Assembly (NCBI GenBank): GCA_963971425.1
Contig: OZ020517.1
Span: 21,586,462-21,650,461, forward strand
DNA: 64,000 bases
Origin: Bryoerythrophyllum caledonicum
Lineage: Eukaryota > Streptophyta > Bryopsida > Pottiales > Pottiaceae
Direction of reading: 5' to 3'
In this document: piece after piece, positions 45,165 to 56,084 of the stretch
Position numbering within the stretch: position 1 is the stretch's first letter
Layout of the letters: every line of letters starts with the position of its first letter
Program-made: the position numbers and the translations under genes
Notes under the pieces: generated by a model
Told to the model about the DNA's origin: nothing
Database searches by the model: none
The model's input: only the letters and a program-made list of their open reading frames with translations

Positions 45165-46100
45165 TTAACCCCTAAAGGACCAGAGTCTCCTTCAGGGGGT
45201 ATTTCTGATTTTGGGCAGGTTCCTAAAATTCGAAAACAAATCCTTTATCTCTGAAATTTTTATACTACATTGCTTCTAATAAGAGCTTCGTGGACATATT
45301 TTTATTTTATTTTTTGGATTTGTGGTTTGAAAGTTAGTACCACTTAAAGCCAAAAGTGGGGACACCGGGCACCTCCAAAATTTTTGACAAAATTTTCTAT
45401 TGACATTGAGATTTTTCACACACATAAAGAATATTTCCTTTTCTGGAAATTTTCAAAAAAAATTCTTGTCTTTAGTGTAAAAAGGCATTTTATTCCAAGT
45501 CAAACATTTTCACACATTGTCGGGCAACGGGGGAAAAAAACCTCATCTTTTCTACATAAAACCTAGAGATCTTCATATTTTTCACTTTTTATTTTTTCAA
45601 CAACAATATGTGGTGAAAACCTTCTTACTGACCGTTTGGATTATCATTTGAATACATACGTAGTTCACAAAAAAATAAAAACATGAAATGGCAATTTTTG
45701 AACTTCCACTCCTTGCACACTTGTTTTGAATATGCTACACCCCTTTTTTACCTCTAAAAATTGGTGAGTTGGAAAATAACATCATGCTCAAGACAATGGT
45801 AAGAGATTTAGACCTTGTACAATGCAAAAATTTGATACAAAGTGAAGTCAAAGTCTGCTGATCTACTCAATGCAGGGAAGAAAATGAACCATTGTTTTGA
45901 CTTTAAACACTAAAATCTATCAATCCGTGCGATGTATTGCAACCAAAATGTTACGGCATGTTCATATTGAAGTCTATTTTAAGATCTTACGGTTGAAAAT
46001 TCGAAATTCACTTTAAAATGTGATTTTCATGTCTCTTTTTGGCAGTGGCAGTTTTGGACTGGTTTTAGAGCAAAAGTGGTCGTGGTCCTTTAGGGGTTAA
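45165..46100 (+). mobile_element. TTAA-ended element family B, copy 2 (936 bp)
   Basis: Perfect 18-bp inverted ends: TTAACCCCTAAAGGACCA at 45165 and its complement ending at 46100. If TTAA is the target, the element proper starts CCCCTAAAGG. The interior is non-coding, AT-rich and collinear with 39615-40511. It is the best-preserved copy. Confidence 0.88.
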
Positions 46101-46865
46101 AAGGTATAACCCTCCTTAACCGCCACCTTCCTATGACTGCCTGCCTATATTTGGTCCCATTCCACCCTACATCCGCCCCATTTCCACCCATTACTCTTTG
46201 TTAGCTCCAAATTAAGGCTTATTATTAGTCAAGACCCCTAACTTTTGGTCGGCACTAACAAAGTATACATAGTGGCGGAAATAGGCTAAACATGGCTGAC
46301 TACTTCGAAAAATTCATAAATAGTTTACATCTCATTGAAAATCGAAATCACTTGGCTTGAGATTGTGATTCTATTGGCTGAAAAATAAATGTATTATTGT
46401 TTAGGTTCTCTTTATATGCACATTGCTTAAACTGTGGGTCATGGAATGATATACCTGATATATAGCATATCATACCATCATTTTGATTATATTATTGATC
46501 TCATATACTAAAAATATTATACTATCTTTTATAATAACATATCAACATTGCTCAATTTTGGCAACCTCCATAAAGCCATGTGGAAGGACCACTCGAACTT
46601 AATTGGAAACTTAATTGGAGGTACCTGGCGGAGTTTTCGAGGAAAAGGACTACATTAGAGACACGTACTTAACTAAAGACACGGACCTAACTAGGACTAC
46701 CCTTACAAAAGCTTGAAGCCATGAAAATTAGTCATTAGTCACAAAAGTAACACTTATCCTATCGACCAACATGAATAAAGAATTTGTTGGGGACAAGACT
46801 ACTACTTAGGTCACCGGGATCTCAATAGTATTGCATACTACCCTTTCCTGGATCATGTAATTCAC
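46101..46865. other. Spacer with repeat H
   Basis: No gene. 46103-46275 shares blocks in reverse with 56770-56900 (GTCAAGACCCCTAACTTTTGGTCG against CGACCAAAAGTAAGGGTCTTG-type sequence; TTAGCTCCAAATT). AT-rich beyond 46400. Confidence 0.45.
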
Positions 46866-47168
46866 CCATGTCGACAATGGGTCATGAGGGGAGGCTTGGA
46901 GCAATGGCTAGCTTGGCGCTGGACCCTACCTACCGTGCATGCGACCCGTTCCCATTCTACCAGCATGTTCCCCCCCACCAAACTAGTCCTCTACGTCACA
47001 ACCTTGCCACCCTGGCCCCACACGCCACATTGGCCTTCCGCCAGGCTCGCGCCTGCGCGCCCGTCCACCCTCTTCCTATCACTCGCCCTCATCCTCCTCT
47101 TTTTTCATCCTCAAGAAAAAACGTACGTCTAGGTTTAGGGTTTTTATGCACTTCAATGGGAGTTGCTT
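46866..47168 (+). repeat. Left arm of a large inverted repeat
   Basis: It matches the reverse complement of about 52390-52640: CATGAGGGGAGGCTTGGAGC, GGCTTGGCGC-type blocks, CACCCTCTTCC, CATCCTCAAGAAAAAACGT and TTATGCACTTCAATGG. The right arm lacks a 30-bp piece near 46960-46995. Older reading frames here are incidental. Confidence 0.85.
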
Positions 47169-47402
47169 ACTGTTGTAGTACGCGTTGGCAAGTATTCACA
47201 TCTGAACACAAAAGATACTCTAAGGTATTTGTTCCCAAAGAGAATCCTCGAGAACTGCAAAACTAACACTATGCCTATATCTATACAATACTAAACATAC
47301 CACAATAGATACATAAAAAGAAAAAAAAGAAAGGTTAGGCCACAAGTTCTAGGCTAACCAAAGCCACCACCCTGTTTACAGTACAAAAGCCCTTCTCCGC
47401 GA

Positions 47403-47500
47403 CCCTACTTGGCCCGGACGGGGAAGGATCCTCGGGTAGGATCCTACTTGGCTCGGATGGAAGGAAGATCCCCGGGTAGGATCCTACTTGGCCCGGTTCA
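47403..47500. repeat. Short GC-rich tandem repeat
   Basis: Two to three units built on GGATCCTACTTGGCCCGGA, separated by AAGATCC/CTCGGGTA variants. Confidence 0.75.
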
Positions 47501-47747
47501 AAACAACGGCATTAACTACCCTTGACTGCTTGGAAACACACACAAATGCCAAAAGCAAACAATACCTTCTAACTAAAAACGACAGCATTAACTACCCTTG
47601 ACGGCGGCGGCCACCGTCCCACCAATTCTATGCACCAAGTCAAAAGGCATCTAATCATACAAATCCCAAGGCAAAACCAAGTCAAACCCAAGTTCAAACA
47701 GGTTTAGTCTGTGAATGAAGAGTGACATATGAAACAAGATTCTAGAC

Positions 47748-49461
47748 CTACTTCCGAACCAACTCCTCAAGTCTTATCTTCTCTTCTCTCCTCTTCTGCC
47801 TTTTGGCGCTCCGGCTCGAGGTGGGGTTGGACGCGGCCTTTACAAGAGTCACAAGTGGTGATAACAAATATGCAGACAAAGAGGATGTTGGTCGGGTTAT
47901 GGATGACCAAAGTAAGGTCTTCTCCGAGGTCATAGAGGCATCTGGGCCGCCCGGAGTGAGTAGCACGGAAGTTGTGCTCGGATGGAGCTCGGACCGGACC
48001 AGAAGGATTGGTACCTGGCTTGGGGTCCCAATGAAGACCCTTTGCCCGGACGTGTGTTTGGACTTGTCCTCAAGCCGCACCGGAAGGTGCAAGTAAGCAG
48101 AACTCTCACTCGTGGTCTTCCCAAGATGAGACATAGTCTGCAAAGGGGCAACGGTCGGTATCGAGTGAATGGTGCCTATAAGGAGAAACTGGCAAGGGAG
48201 GGTTGTAGGTGGAGGCTCTATCATGACACCCATGCTCTCTTTCCTCCCGCTCTGCACCATTGTGGTGATCTCTGAAGGGGAATGACAAGCAACAACTCCC
48301 AAAGGGTGGGTCCGTGAGGGAAGGTCCGGACTATCAAGATTAATCACGTCCTTCTTTGCCGGAAGGTCCTGGTCACCCGAGCCTTGCGTCATCGAATCAA
48401 TTTCCAAGCCAGAGTCTACATCCTTGCCCGAACTACCCGAATCCTCCACAACCTTAGGTAGGATGTGGGTAAGATTGCCCACCAACAACCTCATGTTAGC
48501 ATAGGCCGCATGGCTCTTCATCTTCGTCATATCAAGAGTGAGCTGATGGACCTTCAGCTCCATGATGCAGAGGTCACCAGCTCCTCCAATCTTCTCTTTG
48601 GCCGTGGCGACCAATCCTTGGTAATGTGGGTTGCCTACCAAGTTGTCCACCAATCTTAGAGTCTTATCTACGTCGTCCACATACACACAAAGAGCTTCTA
48701 CCAACTCGGAGGCACGGTAAGTCTTTCCTCCGAGCTGAGCTGGTCCTGTAGTGGTTGCACGGGCTGTAGCTCGAGTCCGGGTGGAAGGTGCTCCTCCCTG
48801 CCTCTGTCTTTGACGTTTGGGAGGTGGTAGAGCTTCCTCCTCTGACTGCGATGAGCTACTCCCTCCTTCAGATCCAGGCTCGGGCTCCGAATTCGTCCCC
48901 TCGAACTTCTTCATCATAAGTTAAGTCCCATACGCCATGGCCTCCTCCGGAGTGATTTCCTTGAAGTGGTGATAGAGGTGGATCAGGAAGGGACAAATGG
49001 GTGAGCGCTTAGTGACGTTGACGCTCTTTGTTAACCTAATCACTATATCCTTCACAATAACGGCCCAATTCACCATCCTCTCTCCAAGATAGGAACCATA
49101 CAAGGTAATAGCAAGAGTGATCGTGACTCGAGTGGGTTTCTCGAGGTGTAAAATTGGTACGAGGAATGAGAAGACCCGCTTGGCTCGGGGATCTAGTCAA
49201 TCTTGCAATGCATAACCATTCTTGGCGTCCTTGGTGCCAAAATGTCCCTTGGCGTACTTCTTCTTCTTCAAACTCGTCCATCCCGCTCGTTGTCGTGAAA
49301 AACCGTACACGTCCTGCCACCTTCCCATGGTCCATCGATCCGGACAAGCCCGGATGCCATCCCCTTCTGGTTTTGGTAACGGATCTTGCCGTAGCTCCTG
49401 CACGGTTGAATCCCCACATAAACTCCAACAAAAGTCTAGGAGAGAAAGACAACCCATTCAA
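47748..49461 (-). pseudogene. Decayed repeat-associated ORF, gag-like by context
   Basis: The largest open part (48917-47748) gives 389 residues from MMKKFEGTNSEPEPG: an acidic Ser/Glu region, PPPKRQRQRQG, a helical mid part and a basic end (SAKRQKRREEKIRLEELVRK). Upstream pieces in other frames (NGLSFSPRLLLEFMWGF, IVKDIVIRLTKSVNVTKRSP, FLIHLYHHFKEITPEEAMAY then GT) run directly into it after a stop codon. They indicate frameshifts and a nonsense codon near 48918. The HLYHHF...TPEE stretch resembles plant transposon-associated proteins. The assignment is weak and there are no catalytic motifs. Confidence 0.45.
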
Positions 49462-49599
49462 AGAAGGTCCTCTTTTAGTTTGATAAGTTCCAGAGGATCC
49501 CTTGGGATGATAGGGGAAATGTCCTTTGCCATGGAAGTCCTCGGATTGAACGAAGTCATACTTCTTGCCTAGGTATTGCTTTGGACACTCACTCCTTAG

Positions 49600-50900
49600 G
49601 CCGAGCTGGTGAGGGGCCTTACTCCCCCCAGCTCCCCATATACCTCCGCTACTCTACTTAGACCCCTCCTCTCTAGCTCCACGGCTCCTACTGCTTGGAC
49701 GTTGCTGTTGGTCTTGCTTGCTCGGGCTTGCTTCGGGTTGCTCGGACCTCACTGTCGTTGCAGCTTGGACGTTGCTTGGGCTTGTTCGGGTTTGTTCAGG
49801 TTTGCTCGGGCTTGCTCGAGCTGCTCTTGCTCGATCGGGCTTGCTCGGGAGGCTCGGACCTTGTTGTGGTTGTTGCTTGCTCGGGCCTACTCGAGCTTGC
49901 TCGGGCTTGCTCGGCCTGCTCGGACCTCACTGTTGTTGCTGCTTGGATGGGCTGCTCTTGTTGACTCGAGCAGCTCGGACGGCTCGGACCTCGCTGTTGT
50001 TGTTGCTTGGATGGGCTGCTCCTGTTGACTCGGGCGGCTCGGACCGCTCGGACCTCGCTGTCGTTGTTGCTTGCTTGGGCTTGCTCGGGTTATTTGGACC
50101 TCGTTGTTGCTGCTACTTGGACGAGTTACTCAGGCTTGCTCGGACACCTCCTCCTTGCTCGGGTGGCTCAGACCTCGTTGTTGTTGCTGCTTGGACGGGC
50201 TGCTCCCACTGGCTCGGGCTGCTCGGACCTCGCTGTCGCTGCTACTTGGACGGGCTGCTCGTGCTTGTTCGGGCTTGCTCCTGTTGGCTTGGGCTTGCTC
50301 GGGTGGCTCGGCCCTCGCCGTCGCTGCTACTTGGACGGGCTGCTCGTGCTTGCTCGGGCTTACTCCTGCTGGCTTGGGCTTGCTCGGGTGGCTCGGCCCT
50401 CGTCGTCACTGCTACTTGGACGGGCTTGCTCGGGCTGCTCGGATCTCGCTATAGCTGCTGCTTGGACGGGCTACTCGGACTTGTTCTGGATTGTTCGGGC
50501 TGCTCGGACCTCGTTGTCGCTGTTGCTTGCTCGGGTTGCTCCTGCTTGCTCGGGCTTGCTCTGGTGGCTCGGACCTCGCCGTTACTGTTGCTTGCTTGGG
50601 CTGCTTCTGCTTGGACAGACTGCTCGGGCTTGCTCGAACCTTACTGTTGCTTGCTCGGGCTGCTCCTCTTGTACTAGCCTTAGGCTCGGAGCTCTTGCGT
50701 AATTTCCACGTTTCCGCCTAATGAGCTTCCGAGCTCCTACTTGGTAAATTTCCGAGCTCCCACCTGGTGAGATTCCTAGCTCCCAGGTCGATGAGCCTTC
50801 GTGCTCTCGGTTGGTGAGCTTCCGAGCTCCCGGGTCGATGAACCTCCGTGCTCTCGGCTGGTGAGCTTCCGAGCTCTCGGTCTACTTGCTCGGATCCTTG
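49600..50900. repeat. Large degenerate minisatellite (TGCTCGGGC and GAGCTTCCGAGCTC units)
   Basis: 49690-50690 is built of short, variably ordered blocks GCTCGGGCTTGCTCGGG, GCTGCTCGGACCTCGCTGT and GTTGCTGCTTGGACGGGCTG. 50710-50900 is built of units such as GAGCTTCCGAGCTCCCGGGT with CGATGAGCC. Several overlapping frames stay open because the blocks lack stop trinucleotides; no protein is implied. Confidence 0.9.
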
Positions 50901-51097
50901 GCTCGGGTGCTAGGTTCGGGTGCTAGACCCTTCCTTATCTCCTTTAAGGCTTATTAAATAGTCCCGTATCTTTCCTACCCTAATCCTACCTAAATGCTAA
51001 TACTACTTTAATACCAACCCCCAAACCTCACCATTTGTTCAGTTTTACTATTCCTAACTAACTAACTAGAATTTTTTGAAAATTCGTGGTATGACAC

Positions 51098-52390
51098 TCA
51101 GCTACCTCTACTTTCTAGAAATTAATGTGATTTTAAAACTGCTGCCATAAATTACTTCACAATGTTTAGGGTTTTGAGTTGTTTCGAATGGTGAGATTTG
51201 TTGTTCTTGTTGTGTTCTTCTTTCTTGTTGAGTTCTTGGTATTCTTGGGGTGTTTGTACATGGTGAATTCTTTTGTTGCAATGGAGCTCCATATTCTTGG
51301 TATGTTTCATATTGCTTTTGCCCTATTACTTCAATTTGAAGTGTAATTACGTCTACGTTGTTCTTCACATGATTAGAGTGATGATTTCTGCCTACCTCAC
51401 TTTGTGTATCGACGTCATTTACTTTCTCCTACATGCCAAATAGGGTTTAAGTGTTGAAGAATAAACCTTGGTGTGGAGTAAACCTTCGGCAGTAGGGTGT
51501 GCATTGCATTTAGAGGTTCATGTACAAGGTTTAGGGTCAAGAGTTTAGGGTCTAGACATAGTGTACGTTGCTAACCCGGTGCTAGACAGGGTTTAAAAAT
51601 TCTAAATGTATAGTATAGGTCATTATGAACAATATTGAGAGTACTATAGACCTTGGTCCTGGTGACAAAGTGCACCTTTTGCTATACAATGTTGACAACT
51701 CCAACAACAGTGAGGCGGACCTTAGAAGCAACACATGCCCGGATTGTTGGTGTCATGGATGCTACGACGGCACTGACCAAAACCCGTACCTTGCAAACCC
51801 TCCGCGCCCGCTGGAGAACCTTAACCCTAGAGGCTAGCAACCCCTCCGGGTCACAACACTTCTTCTAATTCTCTAGCGGGATCCTCTCAATTGAATCCCT
51901 TGCCCTGGAGAAGTCAGCCACAAAGCAAATATCCCTCGCTCCCAAAATGTTGGAAGTGCAGCCAATGCCTCCTTGGCGGCAATTCGCACATGTCTAAGAA
52001 GTACCTCCTATATAGAGAACGGGGCATCTCTTGGCAGTGTTGTATGCGGTGGTAATGGGACCTATCGAGACACTATTCCCTGTGTAGCGATTGTGGCCTA
52101 TCCGGCTACTACTCCTTTGGATGAGAATACCATTGTAGCAAAGAATGGGGACTACATCATAGAATTTGGAAGTGAAGCCCCCGGGCGAGACGAAGAAAAA
52201 GAAATTGTGGAGGAATGTTCTAAAAAATATTCATTAAGCTGTTCGAATCCCTCTAGATGGAACACAACAAGAACAACAGAATCCACCATTCCAAACAACC
52301 CAAAATCTTAAACATTGTGAAGTAATTTGTGGTAGCAGTTTTGAAACCACATTAATTTTTGGAGAAGAGAGGTAGTTGAACAATTTCCAT
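51098..52390. repeat. Inner part of the inverted repeat and its loop
   Basis: 51098-51230 pairs with 52246-52390 (AAATTAATGTG, AAATTACTTCACAATGTTTA, GTTGTTCTTGTTGTGTTC). The loop between, about 51231-52245, has no recognised gene; open frames at 51625-51837 and 51973-52311 are unassigned. Confidence 0.7.
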
Positions 52391-52640
52391 TGAAGTGCAT
52401 GAAAACTCTAAACCTAGACGGACGTTTTTTCTTGAGGATGAAAAAGGAAGAGGATGAGGGTGGACGATGGGAAGAGGGTGGGCGGGCATCAACTTAGTGG
52501 GGGCCGATGTGGCAAGCACGGCTAGCGTAGCAAGGTCATGACGTGGTAGGATAGAAACAGGTCACGGGCTCGGTGGACAGGGTCGGGCGCCAAGCCAGCC
52601 ACTGCTCCAAGCCTCCCCTCATGTGGACATGGTTAATAAT
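52391..52640 (-). repeat. Right arm of the large inverted repeat
   Basis: Reverse complement of 46866-47168, ending TCCCCTCATGTGGACATGG. No target duplication could be identified outside the arms. Confidence 0.85.
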
Positions 52641-53872
52641 AGGATCTCCTTTTCCTCAACTTTTCAAGTCGAAATCTTAAATCTTTAAATGTACACATTG
52701 ATAGTAGAAATACATTCAAGAGGAATCATACATACCATATTGTTTAGATGGAGAATTTGGAGTTTGAAATTATATACAATGAAATTCCTCACTCACTCAT
52801 ATCATCCATCCAAAGCAAATGATCTATTTATGAAAAATCTGTACAAAAGGATCAATTTGTGAACATCCACTATCCAATGTGTGGAACTTAGAGGGCCGCT
52901 TCACACCAGGCCAAGTGACCATCAAAATTTCAGCCCAAACAATAGCGAAAGGCTAAACTCTTGGACTTAAAAAATACATCAAAAAAATATAAATTGGAGG
53001 AAGTTGAAAAGGACGTTTGGGTGGTCTAAAAACAGCAACCCAAGACAAAAACCACAATCAGCATCCTCATGCACATTCGCGCATATTTATATGCTGCACT
53101 GGAAGTTACTGAATTCGAAATGTAGCTGAGGCTTCGCTAGCCACGTTGGTGGTTTTCTATCGGTACGAAGCACAGCACTTTTTGTGCAGATCATTCCAAG
53201 TCTAGAAGTACTAAGTTTGTTGATATCATTAGTCTAATGTGTAGATGCCACGATACATGCTAGATGAATAATTTTCAAACGAGTATAGCAGAAAGATACA
53301 GACTTGTCCAAGAGAGGTGAACTTAGCACAATTTGCATTGTGAAAGCCACCAAGGATGAGTAATTTCTTGTCCAAACGCACAAGTAGAAGAGTTCCAAGC
53401 CCGCCACGGCAACAACAAAACTCCCACGCTCACACCAACCACAATCCAAGTGACGGTTCTGTTGCTGCTACCCCCTAAACTCTATCAGATCACCCCTAAT
53501 TCTTCTTATGTTCAACTTTAGGCAAAGATGACCATGAGTAGAAATAGTATCATGGGACAACTCAATTCTACCCTATATCCACCACCATAAAAAACTTTAA
53601 AAAAATAGCAAAGGTTTATCCAGCTATAAATCCTATGCAACACTTTTTGGTGAAATGCTGAAGTGTGAATTTAGAGTGTCGAACACGACTCCAGAGTGAA
53701 CACAGAAGCGTTCCTGCCGTGAAAGGGTCAAGAAACAACGCTGTAAACATGTGAAGGCTGCTGCATATGCTCTCCGAATGGAACCTGCTGGTCTAACAAA
53801 TCAGAAAACGGAATTGAATTTAAACAAGATATCACCTGGTTTCCAGGTATCTTGTGTGGCAGGATCCGGAAG
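52641..53872. other. Unassigned AT-rich sequence
   Basis: No gene or clear repeat was recognised. Short frames are not convincing. Confidence 0.4.
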
Positions 53873-54060
53873 TTAGCCACCTCCAGAAGAACCATTTCCT
53901 CCGTTTGTTGTGATCGGTGGATCTTCGCTCCCCGTGCCAGACTCCGAACTGGAACGCAAGAGCCCAAGACGGCGCCGAACCGAGGTTGAGAGGTAACGCA
54001 CAAGAGAAAACATGACAAATCCTAGGAAGAGGCAGCCTGATGAAGCACCGAAGAGAAGGT
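53873..54060 (-). pseudogene. Possible isolated terminal exon with a membrane helix
   Basis: After an acceptor-like CCTAG the minus strand reads DLLFGASSGCLFLGFVMFSL, then VRYLSTSVRRRLGLLRSSSE, SGTGSEDPPITTNGGNGSSG and GG, then TAA. One hydrophobic helix followed by a basic, Ser/Gly-rich tail looks like a real protein end. I do not recognise the protein, and no upstream exon was found on the same strand before 55 kb. It may be a gene fragment. Confidence 0.35.
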
Positions 54061-55355
54061 CTAGGAATGAGTTGAATGTGTGAGAGAAAGGAAGATCGTA
54101 GCTCTAGACATCAGGTGCTCATGCTCATACAGACACGGAAATGAACGTGTTGGAAGTATGAAGTCTACAGACAAATACAGACACCATACTCACACCTAAA
54201 AATAATCTTACTTCGAGGTCAAGTTTACATCTCAGTTGAAGCATTACGTAACACTGGGATTTATTTGAGATGAAAGTCACTAAAAGGGGCTTGAGTATCA
54301 GATGAAAATTCTACCTTGTTTGCATATCTGCAGACATATGCAGAAAACGATCATATGCGCTTGCAGACATGACTGCTTCTATTTTTCTTCACCGCGGCCA
54401 TTTCAGCGTTTCCTTCACCATTAAATACCAGGCAAATGCAGTATCCAAACTCACCTAGATCTACTAATTACACAACTCACACTCAGGATTTGATGCCATG
54501 TAAATTTGGGGAAGATTTTGAATACAAAGAGAAAGAAAAGACGCGGTCCAAGAGCTGGTTATTTTCTTCCCACCTCTGTTTCAAGCCAGTACAAATGGCA
54601 CTCTACAGTCACAATATGGTATTCACATGTTTTTCACACTTTTGTTTCTACACTGTTTTTGACCTCACCAAAACAATGTTAATTTAAGCGTGTCCAAAAA
54701 GCCCTATTTATACTACAGTAAAAATGACCTTCAGTGTAGTATACACTAAACACACACTAAATGCAAACTACGCACAAAACCATACACTAAATGTCAACTA
54801 CAACACTAATTGTCAACTCCTCAAAAGAGTGCAATACAAAAAAATTGACTTGTTGACATTTAGTATAGAGAATTGATTGGATATGTACTGTACTTTAATG
54901 GCATTTCCAATAGTAGAATACATTGAATAAAACATTATATACCTTTCCATATTACCCAAAATACCATATATATACAATAATACATAATATTAAAAGCATG
55001 TATGTTTTATATAGTTTATGATATAGATAGAAAATACAATAAATAACATGTACATTGGATACATTGAATGTGTTATACAAAATGTATATATACCATATGA
55101 TATATATTTAATATTATAAATAAGAAAAAATAAATGATAAATCTATTTGTAGTATACAAGATATATATAGTACATATATTATACACATGGCATATACCTT
55201 GTAGTATACTATATATAATGTATATTGTGTATTGAATATAATATCTATATATAATATGTAGTATATACCAAATATTATTTATAGATTAATTACTATATAG
55301 GAACTTTTAAATAAACATTTAAGTTTTTAGTGGGAACTTAATTCAAAACAAAACT
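54061..55355. other. AT-rich spacer with CACTA-like motif cluster
   Basis: 54700-54890 holds direct and inverted copies of ACACTAAATG and TTAGTGTAGT, related to 15470-15720 and 62490-62640. 54940-55310 is almost pure TATA-type sequence. No gene. Confidence 0.5.
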
Positions 55356-55382
55356 ATGTCCAGAGGACACGGGATTCCCTAG
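55356..55382 (+). mobile_element. Helitron-type 3' end, plus orientation
   Basis: Hairpin GTCC-AGA-GGAC, then ten bases, then CTAG at 55379-55382 followed by T. This is the canonical Helitron 3' terminus. The body should lie to the left in the AT-rich stretch; its 5' end was not found. Confidence 0.6.
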
Positions 55383-55405
55383 TCTATATTAATAATAGAA
55401 TTGAA

Positions 55406-55750
55406 CTAGAGTGTTACCCGTGTCCTCCGGACACAACATTTTTTTGTGTTGAGTCCCCACCTCCCCGTCTCCTAGCCCTTTCCCTCCAATTCATCGTCCC
55501 CCCATCCTTGTCCCTTTGTCCCCCGTTCCCTGTCCCTTGTCCCCCGTCTCCCGTCTCCATCCCCGTCCCCGTCCCCGTTCCCATCCCCATTCCCATCCCC
55601 GTCCCCGTCCTTTTATCCAAAACCCTAATTTTTAGATTTTCATCCAAAAGTGTTTTTCATCTACGCGTTCATCCATTCAACGCTCCGTTTTCATCTATGC
55701 GTTCGTCCATTCGACGTGTTCTTCATCCTGTATTCTTTTATAGATATAGA
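55406..55750 (-). mobile_element. Helitron-like element G1 (345 bp)
   Basis: On the minus strand the 3' end has hairpin GTGTCCGGAGGACAC, ten bases, CTAG (55409-55406), with T following. The 5' end is TCTATATCTATAAAAGAA at 55750. The interior is a run of CCCCGTCCCC-type pyrimidine-rich DNA. Non-autonomous. Confidence 0.72.
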
Positions 55751-56084
55751 CTAGAGTGTTACCCGTATCCTCCGGACACAACTTTTTTGTGTTGAGTCCC
55801 CACCTCCCCGTCCCCTAGCCCTTTCCCTCCAATCCATCGTCCCCCCCGTCCTTGTCCCCTTTCCCCCGTCCCCCATCCCCCGTCCCCCGTCCCCGTCCAT
55901 GTCTCGTCCTTTTATCCAAAACTCTAACTTTTAGCTTTTCATTTTATCCAAAATCCTAATTTTTAGCTTTTAACTTTTAGCTTTTACTTTCGCATAACTT
56001 TTCATCCAAGCTCGACGTGTTTTACATCCGACGCGTTCATCCAAAAGGATTGTCCTTCATCCTAAATTCTTTTATAGATATAGA
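55751..56084 (-). mobile_element. Helitron-like element G2 (334 bp)
   Basis: Directly abuts G1. The 3' CTAG is at 55751-55754, with the same hairpin (one change); the 5' TC is at 56084 in the same TCTATATCTATAAAAGAA context. Confidence 0.72.

Larger units (their letters stand above)
47172..51096 (-). mobile_element. 3.9-kb insertion splitting the left arm of the inverted repeat
   Basis: Read on the minus strand, it starts TGTCATACCACGAATTTTC and ends TACTACAACA, a TG...CA form. Flanking arm sequence continues across it: the piece at 51098-51230 is the inverted partner of about 52246-52390, adjoining the arm copy at 52390-52640. Contents are minisatellites at 49600-50900 and the decayed ORF at 47748-49461. 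No terminal direct repeats or pol domains were seen, so the class (possibly a gag-only retroelement) is uncertain. Confidence 0.5.

Noticed and set aside
49609-50721. Long leucine/cysteine-rich protein ORFs (up to 319 residues)
   Set aside because: Several frames are open at once because the repeat blocks lack stop trinucleotides; composition explains them.
52240-52262. tRNA T-arm-like GTTCGAATCCC
   Set aside because: No matching acceptor, D or anticodon arms around it.
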